Below the pieces are notes generated by a model that saw nothing but the letters and a program-made list of their open reading frames with translations, was not told the DNA's origin and did not search any database. Positions 26,068-34,319 of a DNA stretch of 51,077 nucleotides are shown in pieces. Location: NCBI GenBank assembly GCA_026645575.1, contig JAPKMW010000086.1, positions 1 to 51,077 of the forward strand, in the 5' to 3' direction. The stretch is from Caldilineaceae bacterium (GTDB taxonomy: Bacteria > Chloroflexota > Anaerolineae > Caldilineales > Caldilineaceae). Position 1 is the stretch's first letter. Every line of letters starts with the position of its first letter. A program made the position numbers and the translations under genes.

Positions 26068-26135
26068 GTGTAAGTAAGTTTTTGCTATTATATTAATCGT
26101 CGAAAAATTAGCAAATCCTTCGCAGGAACTTACAC
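26068..26135 (-). promoter_or_regulatory. Promoter of the rmuC-Shango operon within a nested dyad
   Basis: On the minus strand there is TTGCTA (26109-26114), a 16-nt spacer and TATAAT (26087-26092), with start near 26081, about 108 nt before rmuC. TTTGCTA (26081-26087) and TAGCAAA (26109-26115) form a dyad over both boxes. GTGTAAG (26068-26074) and CTTACAC (26129-26135) form an outer dyad. This is a good candidate repressor site. Confidence 0.5.
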
Positions 26136-26218
26136 AAGTAAAATCTTCCTAAAAATCATCAGCAGCCTTTGAAAGGTTCATCAATGGTGCTACATTTAAT
26201 TCATCTATCCTTGAAAAT

Positions 26219-26248
26219 TTGACATCCCCTTAACTTTCGCCGTATGAT
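26219..26248 (+). promoter_or_regulatory. Predicted promoter of the second DHDPS-family gene
   Basis: TTGACA (26219-26224), 18 nt and TATGAT (26243-26248) are present. The same TATGATTG -10 context occurs in the dehydratase promoter at 6564, hinting at similar strength. The leader is about 184 nt. Confidence 0.6.
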
Positions 26249-26438
26249 TGCGCCACTATGGCGTGTGGATGGCCTCACTTCCATTGGTGATGGTCGTTTG
26301 TTTGCCTGGTTCCAGCTTATTTCATCCTACCCCGCTCAATCCAATATTTTCAATGTTAACGGTAATGATCCCATACAACGCCGGCAATGGTACTCACGGT
26401 TGGAGCGATAGATTTACCCCTATGATTGAGGAGAACCC

Positions 26439-27335
26439 ATGACTACTTTCGCCTATCTCAACGGTGTCTATAACATCACCCCCACCCCTTTCCACCCGAA
26501 CGGTTCGCTCGACGAAGCCAGCCTCGCCACGCTGACCCGCTTTAACATCGCCAAAGGCGTCGATGGCATGACCATCCTCGGCGTCATGGGGGAGACGAGC
26601 AAAGTGACCGACGCCGAGCGCGACCGCATCATTGCCGGCGTCCTGGCGGTGGCGGACGGCAAGTTGCCCATCTGTGTCGGCACAACCCACACCAGCACTT
26701 GGGGTTGCATCGAATACAGCAAACGGGCGCAAGAATTGGGCGCGCAGGCGGTCATGGTGGCGCCGCCCAAATTGAGCCGCACCAATGATGACGCGCTCCG
26801 TCGTCACTATCTGGCGGTGGCCGAAGCGATTGACATTCCAATTGTCGTGCAGGATCACCCGACCAGTTCGGGCGTTCACATGAGCGTTGAGGTGATTGTG
26901 CGCATTGCCGAGGAAGCGCCACTCTGTCGCTATCTCAAGCTGGAAGATGTGCCGTCGCCGCCCAAAGCGGCTAAAGTGCGCAAAGCCTACCCCGGCATGA
27001 TCATCTTTGGCGGGCTGGGGGGCATGATGTTTCTGGAAGAGCTAAAAAATGGCGCCGACGGCACGATGACCGGCTTTGGCTTTCCCGAAATCCTAGTCAA
27101 AATCCACCGCCAGTTCCACAGTGGCGATATCGATGGCGCTACGGAAACCTTCTACCGCTATTGTCCCTTGATCCGCTTTGAAGCGCAAGAGGGCATCAGC
27201 CTGACCCTGCGTAAACAACTCTATTACCAGCGCGGCGCCATCGCCTCACCCCAAGCGCGTCAACCCTATGCGCCTCTGGATGATGGAACATTGCGCGACC
27301 TGAATGATTTGCTGACGCGGTTGCAGCTTGTGTAA
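26439..27335 (+). CDS. DHDPS-family protein with altered catalytic tyrosine
   Basis: The protein has 298 residues with a class I aldolase barrel. GVMGETSK (about 47-54) replaces GTTGE, and the Schiff-base Lys K167 (YLKLED) is kept. The position of the usual Tyr (YNxP) reads QDHP with D139. Without this Tyr the classic proton relay cannot work as in DapA, so it may catalyse another lyase or hydratase-type reaction, as some DHDPS paralogues do. GAGGAG lies before the ATG. It is followed 345 nt later by a peptide-type importer. It shares the family but little local sequence with the aldolase at 15.3 kb. Confidence 0.87.
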   Translation: MTTFAYLNGVYNITPTPFHPNGSLDEASLATLTRFNIAKGVDGMTILGVMGETSKVTDAERDRIIAGVLAVADGKLPICVGTTHTSTWGCIEYSKRAQELGAQAVMVAPPKLSRTNDDALRRHYLAVAEAIDIPIVVQDHPTSSGVHMSVEVIVRIAEEAPLCRYLKLEDVPSPPKAAKVRKAYPGMIIFGGLGGMMFLEELKNGADGTMTGFGFPEILVKIHRQFHSGDIDGATETFYRYCPLIRFEAQEGISLTLRKQLYYQRGAIASPQARQPYAPLDDGTLRDLNDLLTRLQLV

Positions 27336-27336
27336 C

Positions 27337-27390
27337 AAGTAGCAGGTGGCATGGTGTACCTGCCACCTGCTACCTGCCACTTGCAACTTG
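27337..27390. repeat. Palindrome with heptamer arms (TGCCACC)
   Basis: The right arm is TGCCACC TGCTACC TGCCACT TGCAACT (27361-27388), a 7-nt period. The left arm, AAGTAGCAGGTGGCA (27337-27351), is its complement. It starts right after the DHDPS-family stop and may terminate it. Confidence 0.85.
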
Positions 27391-27438
27391 CACAACAAGC
27401 GCAACAAAACTTTTGTAAAGAAATTGGACAAACTCCGG

Positions 27439-27467
27439 TTGACAAGAATTTGCGCTTCGGCTACAAT
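27439..27467 (+). promoter_or_regulatory. Predicted promoter of the oppBCA-type operon
   Basis: TTGACA (27439-27444), 17 nt and TACAAT (27462-27467) are present, with start near 27474. A 7-bp dyad around GTTAAC lies about 70 nt downstream and could bind a regulator. Confidence 0.65.
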
Positions 27468-27680
27468 AGATGCACTTTACTGCCCAATTGCGACGATTAT
27501 TTTCAAATATTTCCAGCCCCAACTTTTGCAAGCAATGGTTGTTGGTTAACCCGCCGGTTAACTCATCGTTGACATAGTCCATTTTATCAACGAGCTTTGT
27601 TCTTGGCGCCAGCACGGCCTGTTCTGTTGCTGACGCCTTGTCGAACCCTATCCGCTTGATAAAGACAAAGGAGAAGGTGC

Positions 27681-28610
27681 GTGCTACGTTATGCAATCGA
27701 ACGTTTGATCTGGCTTGTGCCAACCCTATTGGCGATGGCGTTAGTCACCTTTCTGGTGATGCACGCGACTCCAGGTAGTCCCCTTGATCCGCAAGCGCCC
27801 AATGCGAACCCGTTGCCACCTGAACTCCAGAAAAATTTAGCGGAGAAGTATGGCTTAGATAAGCCGCTGCATATCCAATTTATCACCTTTGTTTCCAACG
27901 CGGTACGGCTTGATTTTGGGTTCTCCTATCAATATAAGAGCCGCACGGTAGCCGAGATTATTGGCAACACGTTTCCGGTATCGCTGCAATTGGGCACACT
28001 GGCCTTTCTTTTTGCCGTCGTCATTGGTATTACCTTGGGCGCGGTGGCAGCCATGCGGCAGAATAGTTGGATCGACTACCTTTGCGTACTGATTACCACC
28101 CTCGGTGTCAGCTTGCCGAACTTTGTCATTGGCATTTTATTCATCCTGCTCTTTTGTATTACGTTGCAGTGGTTTCCGATGGTGGGGTGGGATACGCCAA
28201 TGCATTGGGTCTTACCCACCATTACCCTCAGTCTCGGCCCTTTAGCCATTATTGCTCGTTACACACGATCCAGTGTTTTAGATGTGATTCGCTCCGATTA
28301 TGTCCGCACGGCGCAGGCTAAAGGCTTGGGCGATCGGATGATTATTACACGTCATATTTTGAAAAATGCCTTGATTCCTGTCGTCACCATCCTTGGCCCC
28401 ATCTTTGCCGCCATTGGCACTGGCTCCTTTTTTGTCGAAGCGCTCTACTCTGTACCGGGTATGGGCAAATTTTTTGTCAGCAGCATGAGCAGTCGCGACT
28501 ACAACATGATTATGGCTGTCATTTTGCTATATGGCGTTTTTCTCGGCATTATGAATTTATTTGTCGATCTGATCTATGGGTGGCTTGATCCACGCATTCG
28601 ATTTGACTAA
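27681..28610 (+). CDS. Oligopeptide/dipeptide ABC importer permease (DppB/OppB)
   Basis: The protein has 309 residues with six membrane helices. The N-terminal IERLIWLVPTLLAMALVTFLVMHATPG is the typical OppB start. The EAA loop includes DYVRTAQAKGLGDRMIITRHILKNALIPVV, and VEALYSVPGMGKFFV closes the domain. It is a GTG start with GGAGAAGG upstream. It is the first gene of a permease-permease-binding-protein operon. The ATPase subunits are not in the window. Confidence 0.93.
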   Translation: MLRYAIERLIWLVPTLLAMALVTFLVMHATPGSPLDPQAPNANPLPPELQKNLAEKYGLDKPLHIQFITFVSNAVRLDFGFSYQYKSRTVAEIIGNTFPVSLQLGTLAFLFAVVIGITLGAVAAMRQNSWIDYLCVLITTLGVSLPNFVIGILFILLFCITLQWFPMVGWDTPMHWVLPTITLSLGPLAIIARYTRSSVLDVIRSDYVRTAQAKGLGDRMIITRHILKNALIPVVTILGPIFAAIGTGSFFVEALYSVPGMGKFFVSSMSSRDYNMIMAVILLYGVFLGIMNLFVDLIYGWLDPRIRFD

Positions 28611-28630
28611 AGATTGGGGAGGGCTGGACA

Positions 28631-29554
28631 ATGGCAGCAACAGCGCCGGTGGCAGGTCAACGTAAATCAACAACAAGCAGCGCCAACGACAGCAAACTGC
28701 AAATGCGCAAAGAGACCAATCTCTGGCGTGATGCGTGGCGCCGTTTACTACGCAACAAGTTAGCCGTGGCCGGTATGGTTGTTGTGCTTTTCTTCTTGTT
28801 TTTAGCCGTTTTTGCTGATCTCATTGCACCCTACCGTTATGATGATGCTGATTTCGCCAAAACCTATCAATTTCCCAATATGGAACATCCGCTCGGCACA
28901 AGTCCATTGGGCCAAGATATGTTGAGCCGGTTGATCTATGGGGCGCGTGTCTCCATGTTGGTGGGACTGGGCGCCCAGATTATAGTGCTGTTGATTGGGG
29001 TGCCGCTTGGCGCCATTGCCGGCTACTATGGCGGGAGAGTGGATCTCTATCTAATGCGTTTTGTTGATGTTATGTATGCCTTCCCCACCCTTCTTTTTGT
29101 CATTTTAATCATGTCGGCCTTGGGACCGGGCATGGTCAATATCTTTATTGCGCTCGGCCTCACCGGGTGGGTCACGCTCTGCCGCTTGACCCGTGGCCAG
29201 TTGTTATCGCTGCGCGAGAAAGAATTTGTCTTGGCGGCACGCTCTGTTGGTGCCAGATCAGGGCGGATCATCACCAAACATCTGCTGCCGAATGCCCTCA
29301 CCCCGATTATCATTGCCCTCACCTTTGGCATTCCCCAGGCCATCTTTACCGAAGCAGCGCTGAGTTTCATCGGCGTCGGCATCAGCCCGCCCACGCCAAG
29401 CTGGGGCCAGATGGTGGGTGAATACCAGAAATATCTACGCAGCTACTGGTATCTCGCGACCTTCCCCAGCATCGCCATCGGCCTCACTATGCTTGCCTTC
29501 TCTTTCTTGGGTGATGGGTTGCGCGATGCCCTTGATCCAAGGATGAAGCGTTAA
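28631..29554 (+). CDS. Oligopeptide/dipeptide ABC importer permease (DppC/OppC)
   Basis: The protein has 307 residues. A charged cytoplasmic N-terminus (about 1-45) precedes helix one (LAVAGMVVVLFFLFLAVFADL), then the HPLGTSPLGQDMLSRLIYGAR signature of OppC proteins. The EAA motif KEFVLAARSVGARSGRIITKHLLPN follows, and the end ALDPRMKR is family-typical. It pairs with the upstream permease (20-nt gap) to form the heterodimeric channel. Confidence 0.94.
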   Translation: MAATAPVAGQRKSTTSSANDSKLQMRKETNLWRDAWRRLLRNKLAVAGMVVVLFFLFLAVFADLIAPYRYDDADFAKTYQFPNMEHPLGTSPLGQDMLSRLIYGARVSMLVGLGAQIIVLLIGVPLGAIAGYYGGRVDLYLMRFVDVMYAFPTLLFVILIMSALGPGMVNIFIALGLTGWVTLCRLTRGQLLSLREKEFVLAARSVGARSGRIITKHLLPNALTPIIIALTFGIPQAIFTEAALSFIGVGISPPTPSWGQMVGEYQKYLRSYWYLATFPSIAIGLTMLAFSFLGDGLRDALDPRMKR

Positions 29555-29586
29555 TTACAAAATTTATTGATTTGGAGGAAATGCAC

Positions 29587-31383
29587 ATGCAACATTGGAC
29601 ACAAGATACAGAACAGGTCAAACTCTTTATGCAGCGTTCGGCGGCAGCCGGGGTTAGTCGTCGTGCCTTTATGAAGATTTTGGCCGCTACAGCCGGCACA
29701 GCCGCCTTGGCCGCCTGCGCCCCTGCTGCCGCGCCGGCGCCAGCCGAATCGGGGAGTGGTGAAGCGGCTGCTCCTGCCGCCGGCGAGATGCTGCCGGATG
29801 ACCAACAGATTATGCGGATGCCCTCAACCAATGAGCCGGCCAGCCACGACTTCAATTTCGACCTCTACAATAATGGCTTCACCGAACTCTTCGCCGGTCT
29901 GACCCGCTTCAATACTGACTACGAGCCGGAACCCTATGTGGCAGAAAGCTTCAGCATCAGTGACGACGGCACAGTCTACACCTTCAAGATCACCCCTGGC
30001 TTAACGTGGACCAATGGGGATCCGGTGACGGCGGGGGATTTTGAATGGTCATTCAAACGCCAACTTGACCCAGCCTCCGGCGCGCCTTATGCCGCCTTCC
30101 TCTTTGATATTAAGAATGGCGAAGCGCTGAACACAAGCGCCGAAGGAATTACAGTTGATGATGTCGGGGTCAAAGCCATTGATGACACAACCCTGGAGAT
30201 CACCCTGGAAGGACCGCGCGGCTACTTCCCGACGGTCATGGCCTACGCGGCTGCGCTGCCGGCCCATCGGCCATCGGTTGAAAAATTTGGGGAGAAATGG
30301 ACCGAAGCGGCCAATATTGTCACCAACGGCCCCTGGAAGTTGACCAGTTGGGAACACGATTCACAATATACGGCCGAGCGTAATGACGACTTCAAACTTG
30401 AGCCAAAGGCCAAACTGCGCAAGCTGATCAGACAGATTATTGCCCCGGACGCGCAACTGGCGGCTTATGAAGCCAATGAAGTTGATCGTACCCAACAAGT
30501 CCCTGTGGCCGAAATCAAGCGCTTGGAAGCCGATCCGGCGCTCGCGCAAGAGTTGCACACCTTCTCATTGACTGGCACTTTCTACCTGGCCCCTTCCTAT
30601 TCGATGGCGCCCTTTGATGTGAAAGAAGTACGCCAGGCGCTGAACCATGCCGTCGACCGCGAGACGATTGTCAATTCAGTGCTGCAAGGGGTAGGCCAGG
30701 TCGCCTATACCTTTGTGCCGCCCGATTCGCCAGGCTATGTCGATCCGGCCCAGTCCAGTTGGGTGGGTGAGTTGACCGACTACAACCCGCAGAAGGCTAT
30801 GGATCTGTTGAAGGGTACACCGTATGAGGGTGGGCAGAATTGGCCGGAAGTTAAGATTACCTATCGTTCCGATGAATTGGGGGGGATTTCCGGCCTCGTC
30901 GTGCAGGCGATTCAAGCCATGCTCAAAGAGAACCTGAATATGGATGTGCAGTTGGAAGGGTTAGAAAATGCCGTCTTCCGCAGCAGCATGTGGGAACACA
31001 AGAATCAACTGACCTATGTGCGCTGGTACATGGACTATCCCGATCCCAACAACAACCACTTCCTGGTCTGGTATTCCAGCCGCGCCAGCGGTTCGCGCCA
31101 TGAATATAAGGATGCCGAGTATGATGCCATGCTCGAAGAGGCTGCCGGCGCCCCCAGCATGGAAGAGCGCATGGCGATCTACACCGAAGCCGAAAAGCGC
31201 ATGATCGAAGATGGGGCAGCGACCTATGTGTACTACCCCTTTGGCGTCAGTCTTTACAAGCCGTGGGTGCAAGGGCTGCCGGTAAGCTCGACCGGACTTG
31301 CCGTCCAAGATTGGAACATCTACTTTGGCCTGCCGCAGGAAGTTTATATTGTCGATCACCCGGATCGGCCGCAGTTGAGCTGA
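29587..31383 (+). CDS. Family 5 extracellular solute-binding protein (OppA/DppA-like lipoprotein)
   Basis: The product has 598 residues from the ATG at 29587, which has GGAGG at 8 nt; in-frame starts at 29572 (TTG) and 29581 are too close to that site. The signal has twin arginines (SRRAFMKILAATAGTAA) and a lipobox AAC, so Tat export and lipid anchoring are likely. An Ala/Pro/Glu linker follows. The SBP_bac_5 domain then shows TWTNGDPVTAGDFEWSFKRQ, VREALNHAVDRE-type FDVKEVRQALNHAVDRE and YVRWYMDYPDPNNNHFLVW. It captures peptides or related ligands and delivers them to the two permeases upstream. No ATPase gene follows. Confidence 0.93.
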   Translation: MQHWTQDTEQVKLFMQRSAAAGVSRRAFMKILAATAGTAALAACAPAAAPAPAESGSGEAAAPAAGEMLPDDQQIMRMPSTNEPASHDFNFDLYNNGFTELFAGLTRFNTDYEPEPYVAESFSISDDGTVYTFKITPGLTWTNGDPVTAGDFEWSFKRQLDPASGAPYAAFLFDIKNGEALNTSAEGITVDDVGVKAIDDTTLEITLEGPRGYFPTVMAYAAALPAHRPSVEKFGEKWTEAANIVTNGPWKLTSWEHDSQYTAERNDDFKLEPKAKLRKLIRQIIAPDAQLAAYEANEVDRTQQVPVAEIKRLEADPALAQELHTFSLTGTFYLAPSYSMAPFDVKEVRQALNHAVDRETIVNSVLQGVGQVAYTFVPPDSPGYVDPAQSSWVGELTDYNPQKAMDLLKGTPYEGGQNWPEVKITYRSDELGGISGLVVQAIQAMLKENLNMDVQLEGLENAVFRSSMWEHKNQLTYVRWYMDYPDPNNNHFLVWYSSRASGSRHEYKDAEYDAMLEEAAGAPSMEERMAIYTEAEKRMIEDGAATYVYYPFGVSLYKPWVQGLPVSSTGLAVQDWNIYFGLPQEVYIVDHPDRPQLS

Positions 31384-31384
31384 T

Positions 31385-31481
31385 GAGATGACAAGGTGAT
31401 GGGGTGACAAGGAAAACTCGACGACTATGTCACCTTGTCACCCCATCACCTTGTCACCCCATCACCTTGTCACCTTGTCAT
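31385..31481. repeat. Palindrome with octamer arms (TTGTCAYC family, copy 2)
   Basis: GATGACAAGGTGATGGGGTG (left arm from 31385) is mirrored by CACCTTGTCACCCCATCACC runs (31431-31481) with tandem octamers. It is the same family as 3615-3793. It lies between the convergent binding-protein and FGE-like genes, and contains the latter's stop. Confidence 0.88.
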
Positions 31482-32290
31482 AAACTCTTCGCGCAGCGAA
31501 AGCCCGTTGTTACAAAACCAAAGTTCGGGTTGGCGGCGTAGCGGTTGGCGCAACGGGTGTGGTCGGTGAAGCGGCTTTGCCAGGAGCCGCCCCGCAGGAC
31601 GCGACGACCAGCGTCTTCCCGTAGATCCTCCCGACCATCATTAGAGCGATATGGATAAAGCTCATAGAGGGTGCTGGTCCATTCCCAAATGTTACCGGCC
31701 ATATCGGTGACGCCGTAGGGACTATCACCCAGCGGCGAGAAATGACCGACCGGCGAGGTGCCCTTGATACCGCTTTTGGCAACATTGCAACACTTGTAGT
31801 CAAAGGTATCGCCCCACGGATATTGGCGGCCATCTTCGCCACGGGCGGCTTTTTCCCATTCAGCTTCAGTGGGTAGCCGTTTGCCGGCCCACCGTGCATA
31901 AGCCAAGGCTTCATACCAGGTGACACCAACAATCGGCTGCTGTGGCGCATTCCACTGGGCGTCATACCAATAGCGGGGGACGCGGCGCATCTCCTCTTTG
32001 TGAATCCAGCGGTAGCCTTCTTGTAAACCCTGCCAGCAAGGCGCATCCGGGTTGTCATACATGCCCGATTCCCAGAAAGCGCGGAATTGGGCGTTGGTGA
32101 CGGGTGTGCGGTCAATGGCAAACGCATCGACCCAGACCTCGGTGATAGGGCTTTCATCGTCGCGCACATTACTGCCCATGAGAAACGCGCCGGCTGGAAT
32201 TAATACCATATCAGCGATCCATGTGGTTGTTTGAATGATCGGTTGAGCAATCACAGCATTTTCTCCATAGCCTTCAGTCATGCCAAGCAT
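31478..32290 (-). CDS. FGE-sulfatase fold protein lacking catalytic cysteines
   Basis: The protein has 270 residues. The domain starts at MVLIPAGAFLMGSN (about 30) and contains VTWYEALAYARWAGKRLPTE, EWEKAARGEDGRQYPWGD, PYGVTDMAGNIWEW and RVLRGGSW, the full formylglycine-generating-enzyme fold (PF03781). In genuine FGE, GGSW is followed by a Cys-x4-Cys pair that oxidises sulfatase cysteine. Here those positions read S and H (GGSWQSRFTDHTRCANRY), so sulfatase maturation is unlikely. Non-FGE members include EgtB-like and scaffold proteins. The start could also be the ATG at 32281. No sulfatase gene is in the window. Confidence 0.85.
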   Translation of the reverse strand: MLGMTEGYGENAVIAQPIIQTTTWIADMVLIPAGAFLMGSNVRDDESPITEVWVDAFAIDRTPVTNAQFRAFWESGMYDNPDAPCWQGLQEGYRWIHKEEMRRVPRYWYDAQWNAPQQPIVGVTWYEALAYARWAGKRLPTEAEWEKAARGEDGRQYPWGDTFDYKCCNVAKSGIKGTSPVGHFSPLGDSPYGVTDMAGNIWEWTSTLYELYPYRSNDGREDLREDAGRRVLRGGSWQSRFTDHTRCANRYAANPNFGFVTTGFRCAKSL

Positions 32291-32303
32291 GAACGATGCT
32301 TTG

Positions 32304-32372
32304 CATGATGCGTGCTACGTGCATCGTGGCCTTCGACAGGCTCAAGCCACGATGCACGTAGCACGCATCATG
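32304..32372. repeat. Perfect 27-bp palindrome with TTCGACAGGCTCA loop
   Basis: CATGATGCGTGCTACGTGCA continues to 32330 and is matched exactly by 32346-32372. The 15-nt loop holds CTTCGACAGGCTCAA. The element shares GCGTGCTACGTGC and the loop with the one at 42172-42237. It lies in the divergent region between the FGE-like and GNAT genes. Confidence 0.9.
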
Positions 32373-32509
32373 AATCACAGGAATTTCATCAAATAGCCTT
32401 TTGATCTACAGTTGATCGACGTTCGATATACTATAATCTAGAGGTTTGACAAGCGCAAAAGTTAAGGCGCGCTGGTGTTACGGTAAGTGAGAATCAGGAG
32501 CTTTACTGA

Positions 32510-32971
32510 ATGTTTATTCGTCCGGCAACGGAAGCGGATCGCACCGCCATCCTCAGCTTGATGCGATCGGGAGACTTCAATCGTATCAACTTGCGTCCGG
32601 CCTGCTTTCTCGTGGCGGAGGAGGCGGGGCGGGTGATTGGCATTGGGCAGGTCAAACGCCACCGCGACGGTACGCCCGAACTGGCGTCGCTGGTGGTGGC
32701 GGCGGATCGGCGCGGTGAAGGGATTGGGCAAGCCTTGGTGCGGGCGCTAGTGATCAGTCATCAAGGTCCGCTCTATCTCTTTTGTTTGGCGGAATTGGAA
32801 AGCTTCTATGCGCAGCTTGGCTTTCAACGGGTCGCGCGTCGCCAGTTACCGCGATTGCTGGCGCTGATTCATGGGTTGGGCAACGGTATGGGGCGATTGC
32901 CGTCGCTGGCTGGCAAGCCGCGTTTGCAGGTTATTGCCATGCGCAACGAAGGAGGCCAGGGCATGGGATGA
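32510..32971 (+). CDS. GNAT-family N-acetyltransferase
   Basis: The protein has 153 residues. The GNAT core shows MFIRPATEADRTAILSLM, LASLVVAADRRGEGIGQALV (strand 4 plus the acetyl-CoA loop RRGEGIG) and YLFCLAELESFYAQLGFQRV. It is unrelated in detail to the AAC(6')-like protein at 9.2 kb. The C-terminal extension after residue 120 has no clear motif. A TATAAT at 32432-32437 may be its -10 box. Substrate unknown. Confidence 0.85.
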   Translation: MFIRPATEADRTAILSLMRSGDFNRINLRPACFLVAEEAGRVIGIGQVKRHRDGTPELASLVVAADRRGEGIGQALVRALVISHQGPLYLFCLAELESFYAQLGFQRVARRQLPRLLALIHGLGNGMGRLPSLAGKPRLQVIAMRNEGGQGMG

Positions 32972-33010
32972 GACCCTGCCCGCAGAATTTTCGTAAAAAC
33001 CTACTCATGT

Positions 33011-33040
33011 TTGAGTTGCGACGCAATAACATGGTATAAT
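33011..33040 (+). promoter_or_regulatory. Extended -10 promoter of the pot operon
   Basis: TTGAGT (33011-33016), 18 nt and TGG-TATAAT (TATAAT 33035-33040) give a leader of about 170 nt that carries the palindrome at 33083-33157. The same TGGTATAAT plus palindromic leader occurs before the Elp3 gene at 43001. Confidence 0.55.
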
Positions 33041-33082
33041 CCTTTCAAAATTGCAATTGTCCATCCGTTGTAACTTCTTATC

Positions 33083-33157
33083 GATCAAAGATTGCGCAGA
33101 CTACGCAGATTGAAATTGAACCGCAAAAAATCTGCGTAATCTGCGCAATCTTTGATC
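33083..33157. repeat. Palindrome in the 5' leader of the pot operon
   Basis: GATCAAAGATTGCGCAGACT continues to 33110 and is matched by 33130-33157 with one mismatch, around a 19-nt loop. The arms contain a 9-nt unit (ATCTGCGYA). In the RNA it would make a stable stem about 60 nt before the ATPase start. Confidence 0.85.
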
Positions 33158-33218
33158 TACCTGACTCAGTGTACTAAATCTTTGCTGAATAAGCGCCACT
33201 TGGATTGGAGTGTGAGAG

Positions 33219-34316
33219 TTGGCCGACTATGCCGTTGAGCTACGGAATGTCTCCAAACGGTTTCCGGGACCGTCCGGTGAAATCGTGACGGCGGTTAAAA
33301 ATGTGAATATGCAGATTGGCGATGGCGAATTTTTCTCCATGCTGGGGCCATCGGGCTGTGGCAAGACCACCTCGTTGCGGATGATCGCCGGCTTTGAACA
33401 CCCCACTGAAGGCGAAGTCTATATCCACGGGCGGGCAATGGGGCGCACACCGGCCTTTCAGCGGCCCGTCAACACCGTCTTTCAGAGCTATGCCCTCTTT
33501 CCTCATATGACCATTGGCGAAAATGTCGCCTTTGGTCTCCAGATGGATGGCGTCGCCAAAGCAGAGATTGCCCCACGGGTGAAAGAAGCGTTGACCATGG
33601 TGCGGCTGCCGGGCTATGAGAACCGCAAGCCGAAGCAACTCTCTGGTGGGCAACAACAGCGCGTGGCGTTGGCGCGCGCGCTGGTCAAACGACCGGAGGT
33701 GCTGCTCCTCGATGAACCGCTGGGTGCGCTTGACCTGAAATTACGCAAGGAAATGCAGTTAGAATTAAAGCGGCTGCAACGGGAAGTGGGCATTACCTTT
33801 GTCTATGTCACCCATGATCAGGAAGAAGCGCTGACCATGAGTGACCGCATTGCCGTCATGTCGCAGGGCATCACCCTCCAAATCGGCAATGCCAATGAAA
33901 TCTATGAGCGCCCGAACTGCAAATTTGTCGCCGACTTTATTGGCGAGACCAACTTCCTCACGGGCAAGATCCAGAGCCAGCAAGGGCAAGTGGCAACGGT
34001 TGCGCTCCCCGGCGGGCTGACGGTGCTGGCCGAAGCCGAAAAAATTGTGCCGGTGGGAACCGAAGTCTTTGTCGCGGTGCGCCCCGAAAAGATGCATTTG
34101 CACGCCCAGAATGGGTATGAAAATCACTTTACGGGTCGCGTGAATCAGGTTGTCTATATCGGCACGGATACCCAATACGGCATCCAGTTGCCCGGCAACC
34201 AGAACATGCGCGTGCGCGAGCAGAACAGTACACCAGGGTCGCGTCCAGTAGCGAGTGAAGGCGCCGAAGTGACCGTGTCGTTTTCGACGCAGGCGGCGCG
34301 TGTTCTAACGGAGTAG
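33219..34316 (+). CDS. potA: ABC importer ATPase, polyamine type (PotA)
   Basis: The protein has 365 residues with a TTG start and GGAG 8 nt upstream. Walker A GPSGCGKTT lies at 43-51, the signature LSGGQQQR near 141 and Walker B LLLDEPLGALD follows. VTHDQEEALTMSDRIAVM is the H-loop region. A C-terminal TOBE domain (about 240-360) contains VAVRPEKMHLH. The order ATPase, permease, permease, binding protein matches potABCD. Putrescine/spermidine is the usual ligand of this type, but related importers carry other small cations or amines. Confidence 0.93.
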   Translation: MADYAVELRNVSKRFPGPSGEIVTAVKNVNMQIGDGEFFSMLGPSGCGKTTSLRMIAGFEHPTEGEVYIHGRAMGRTPAFQRPVNTVFQSYALFPHMTIGENVAFGLQMDGVAKAEIAPRVKEALTMVRLPGYENRKPKQLSGGQQQRVALARALVKRPEVLLLDEPLGALDLKLRKEMQLELKRLQREVGITFVYVTHDQEEALTMSDRIAVMSQGITLQIGNANEIYERPNCKFVADFIGETNFLTGKIQSQQGQVATVALPGGLTVLAEAEKIVPVGTEVFVAVRPEKMHLHAQNGYENHFTGRVNQVVYIGTDTQYGIQLPGNQNMRVREQNSTPGSRPVASEGAEVTVSFSTQAARVLTE

Positions 34317-34319
34317 ACA

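Larger units (their letters stand above)
25974..26438. other. Divergent intergenic region, AT-rich
   Basis: No credible gene is seen; a short frame starting at 26248 overlaps a -10 element and runs into the next gene in another frame. The stretch holds two opposed promoters, one with a nested dyad, and a leader of about 184 nt before the DHDPS-family gene. Confidence 0.6.
27336..27680. other. Leader region of the oligopeptide-type importer
   Basis: It contains a heptamer palindrome (27337-27390), a promoter (27439-27467) and an untranslated leader of about 200 nt with the dyad GTTAACC-CGCC-GGTTAAC (27545-27562). No gene was seen. Confidence 0.6.

Noticed and set aside
26248..26442. Short plus-strand frame upstream of the second DHDPS-family gene
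   Set aside because: It starts on a promoter -10 box, overlaps the next gene's start in another frame and has no ribosome site.
32304..32372. Insertion-sequence end or attachment site
   Set aside because: No transposase, integrase or target duplication was found; it is a single hairpin element like others in the window.
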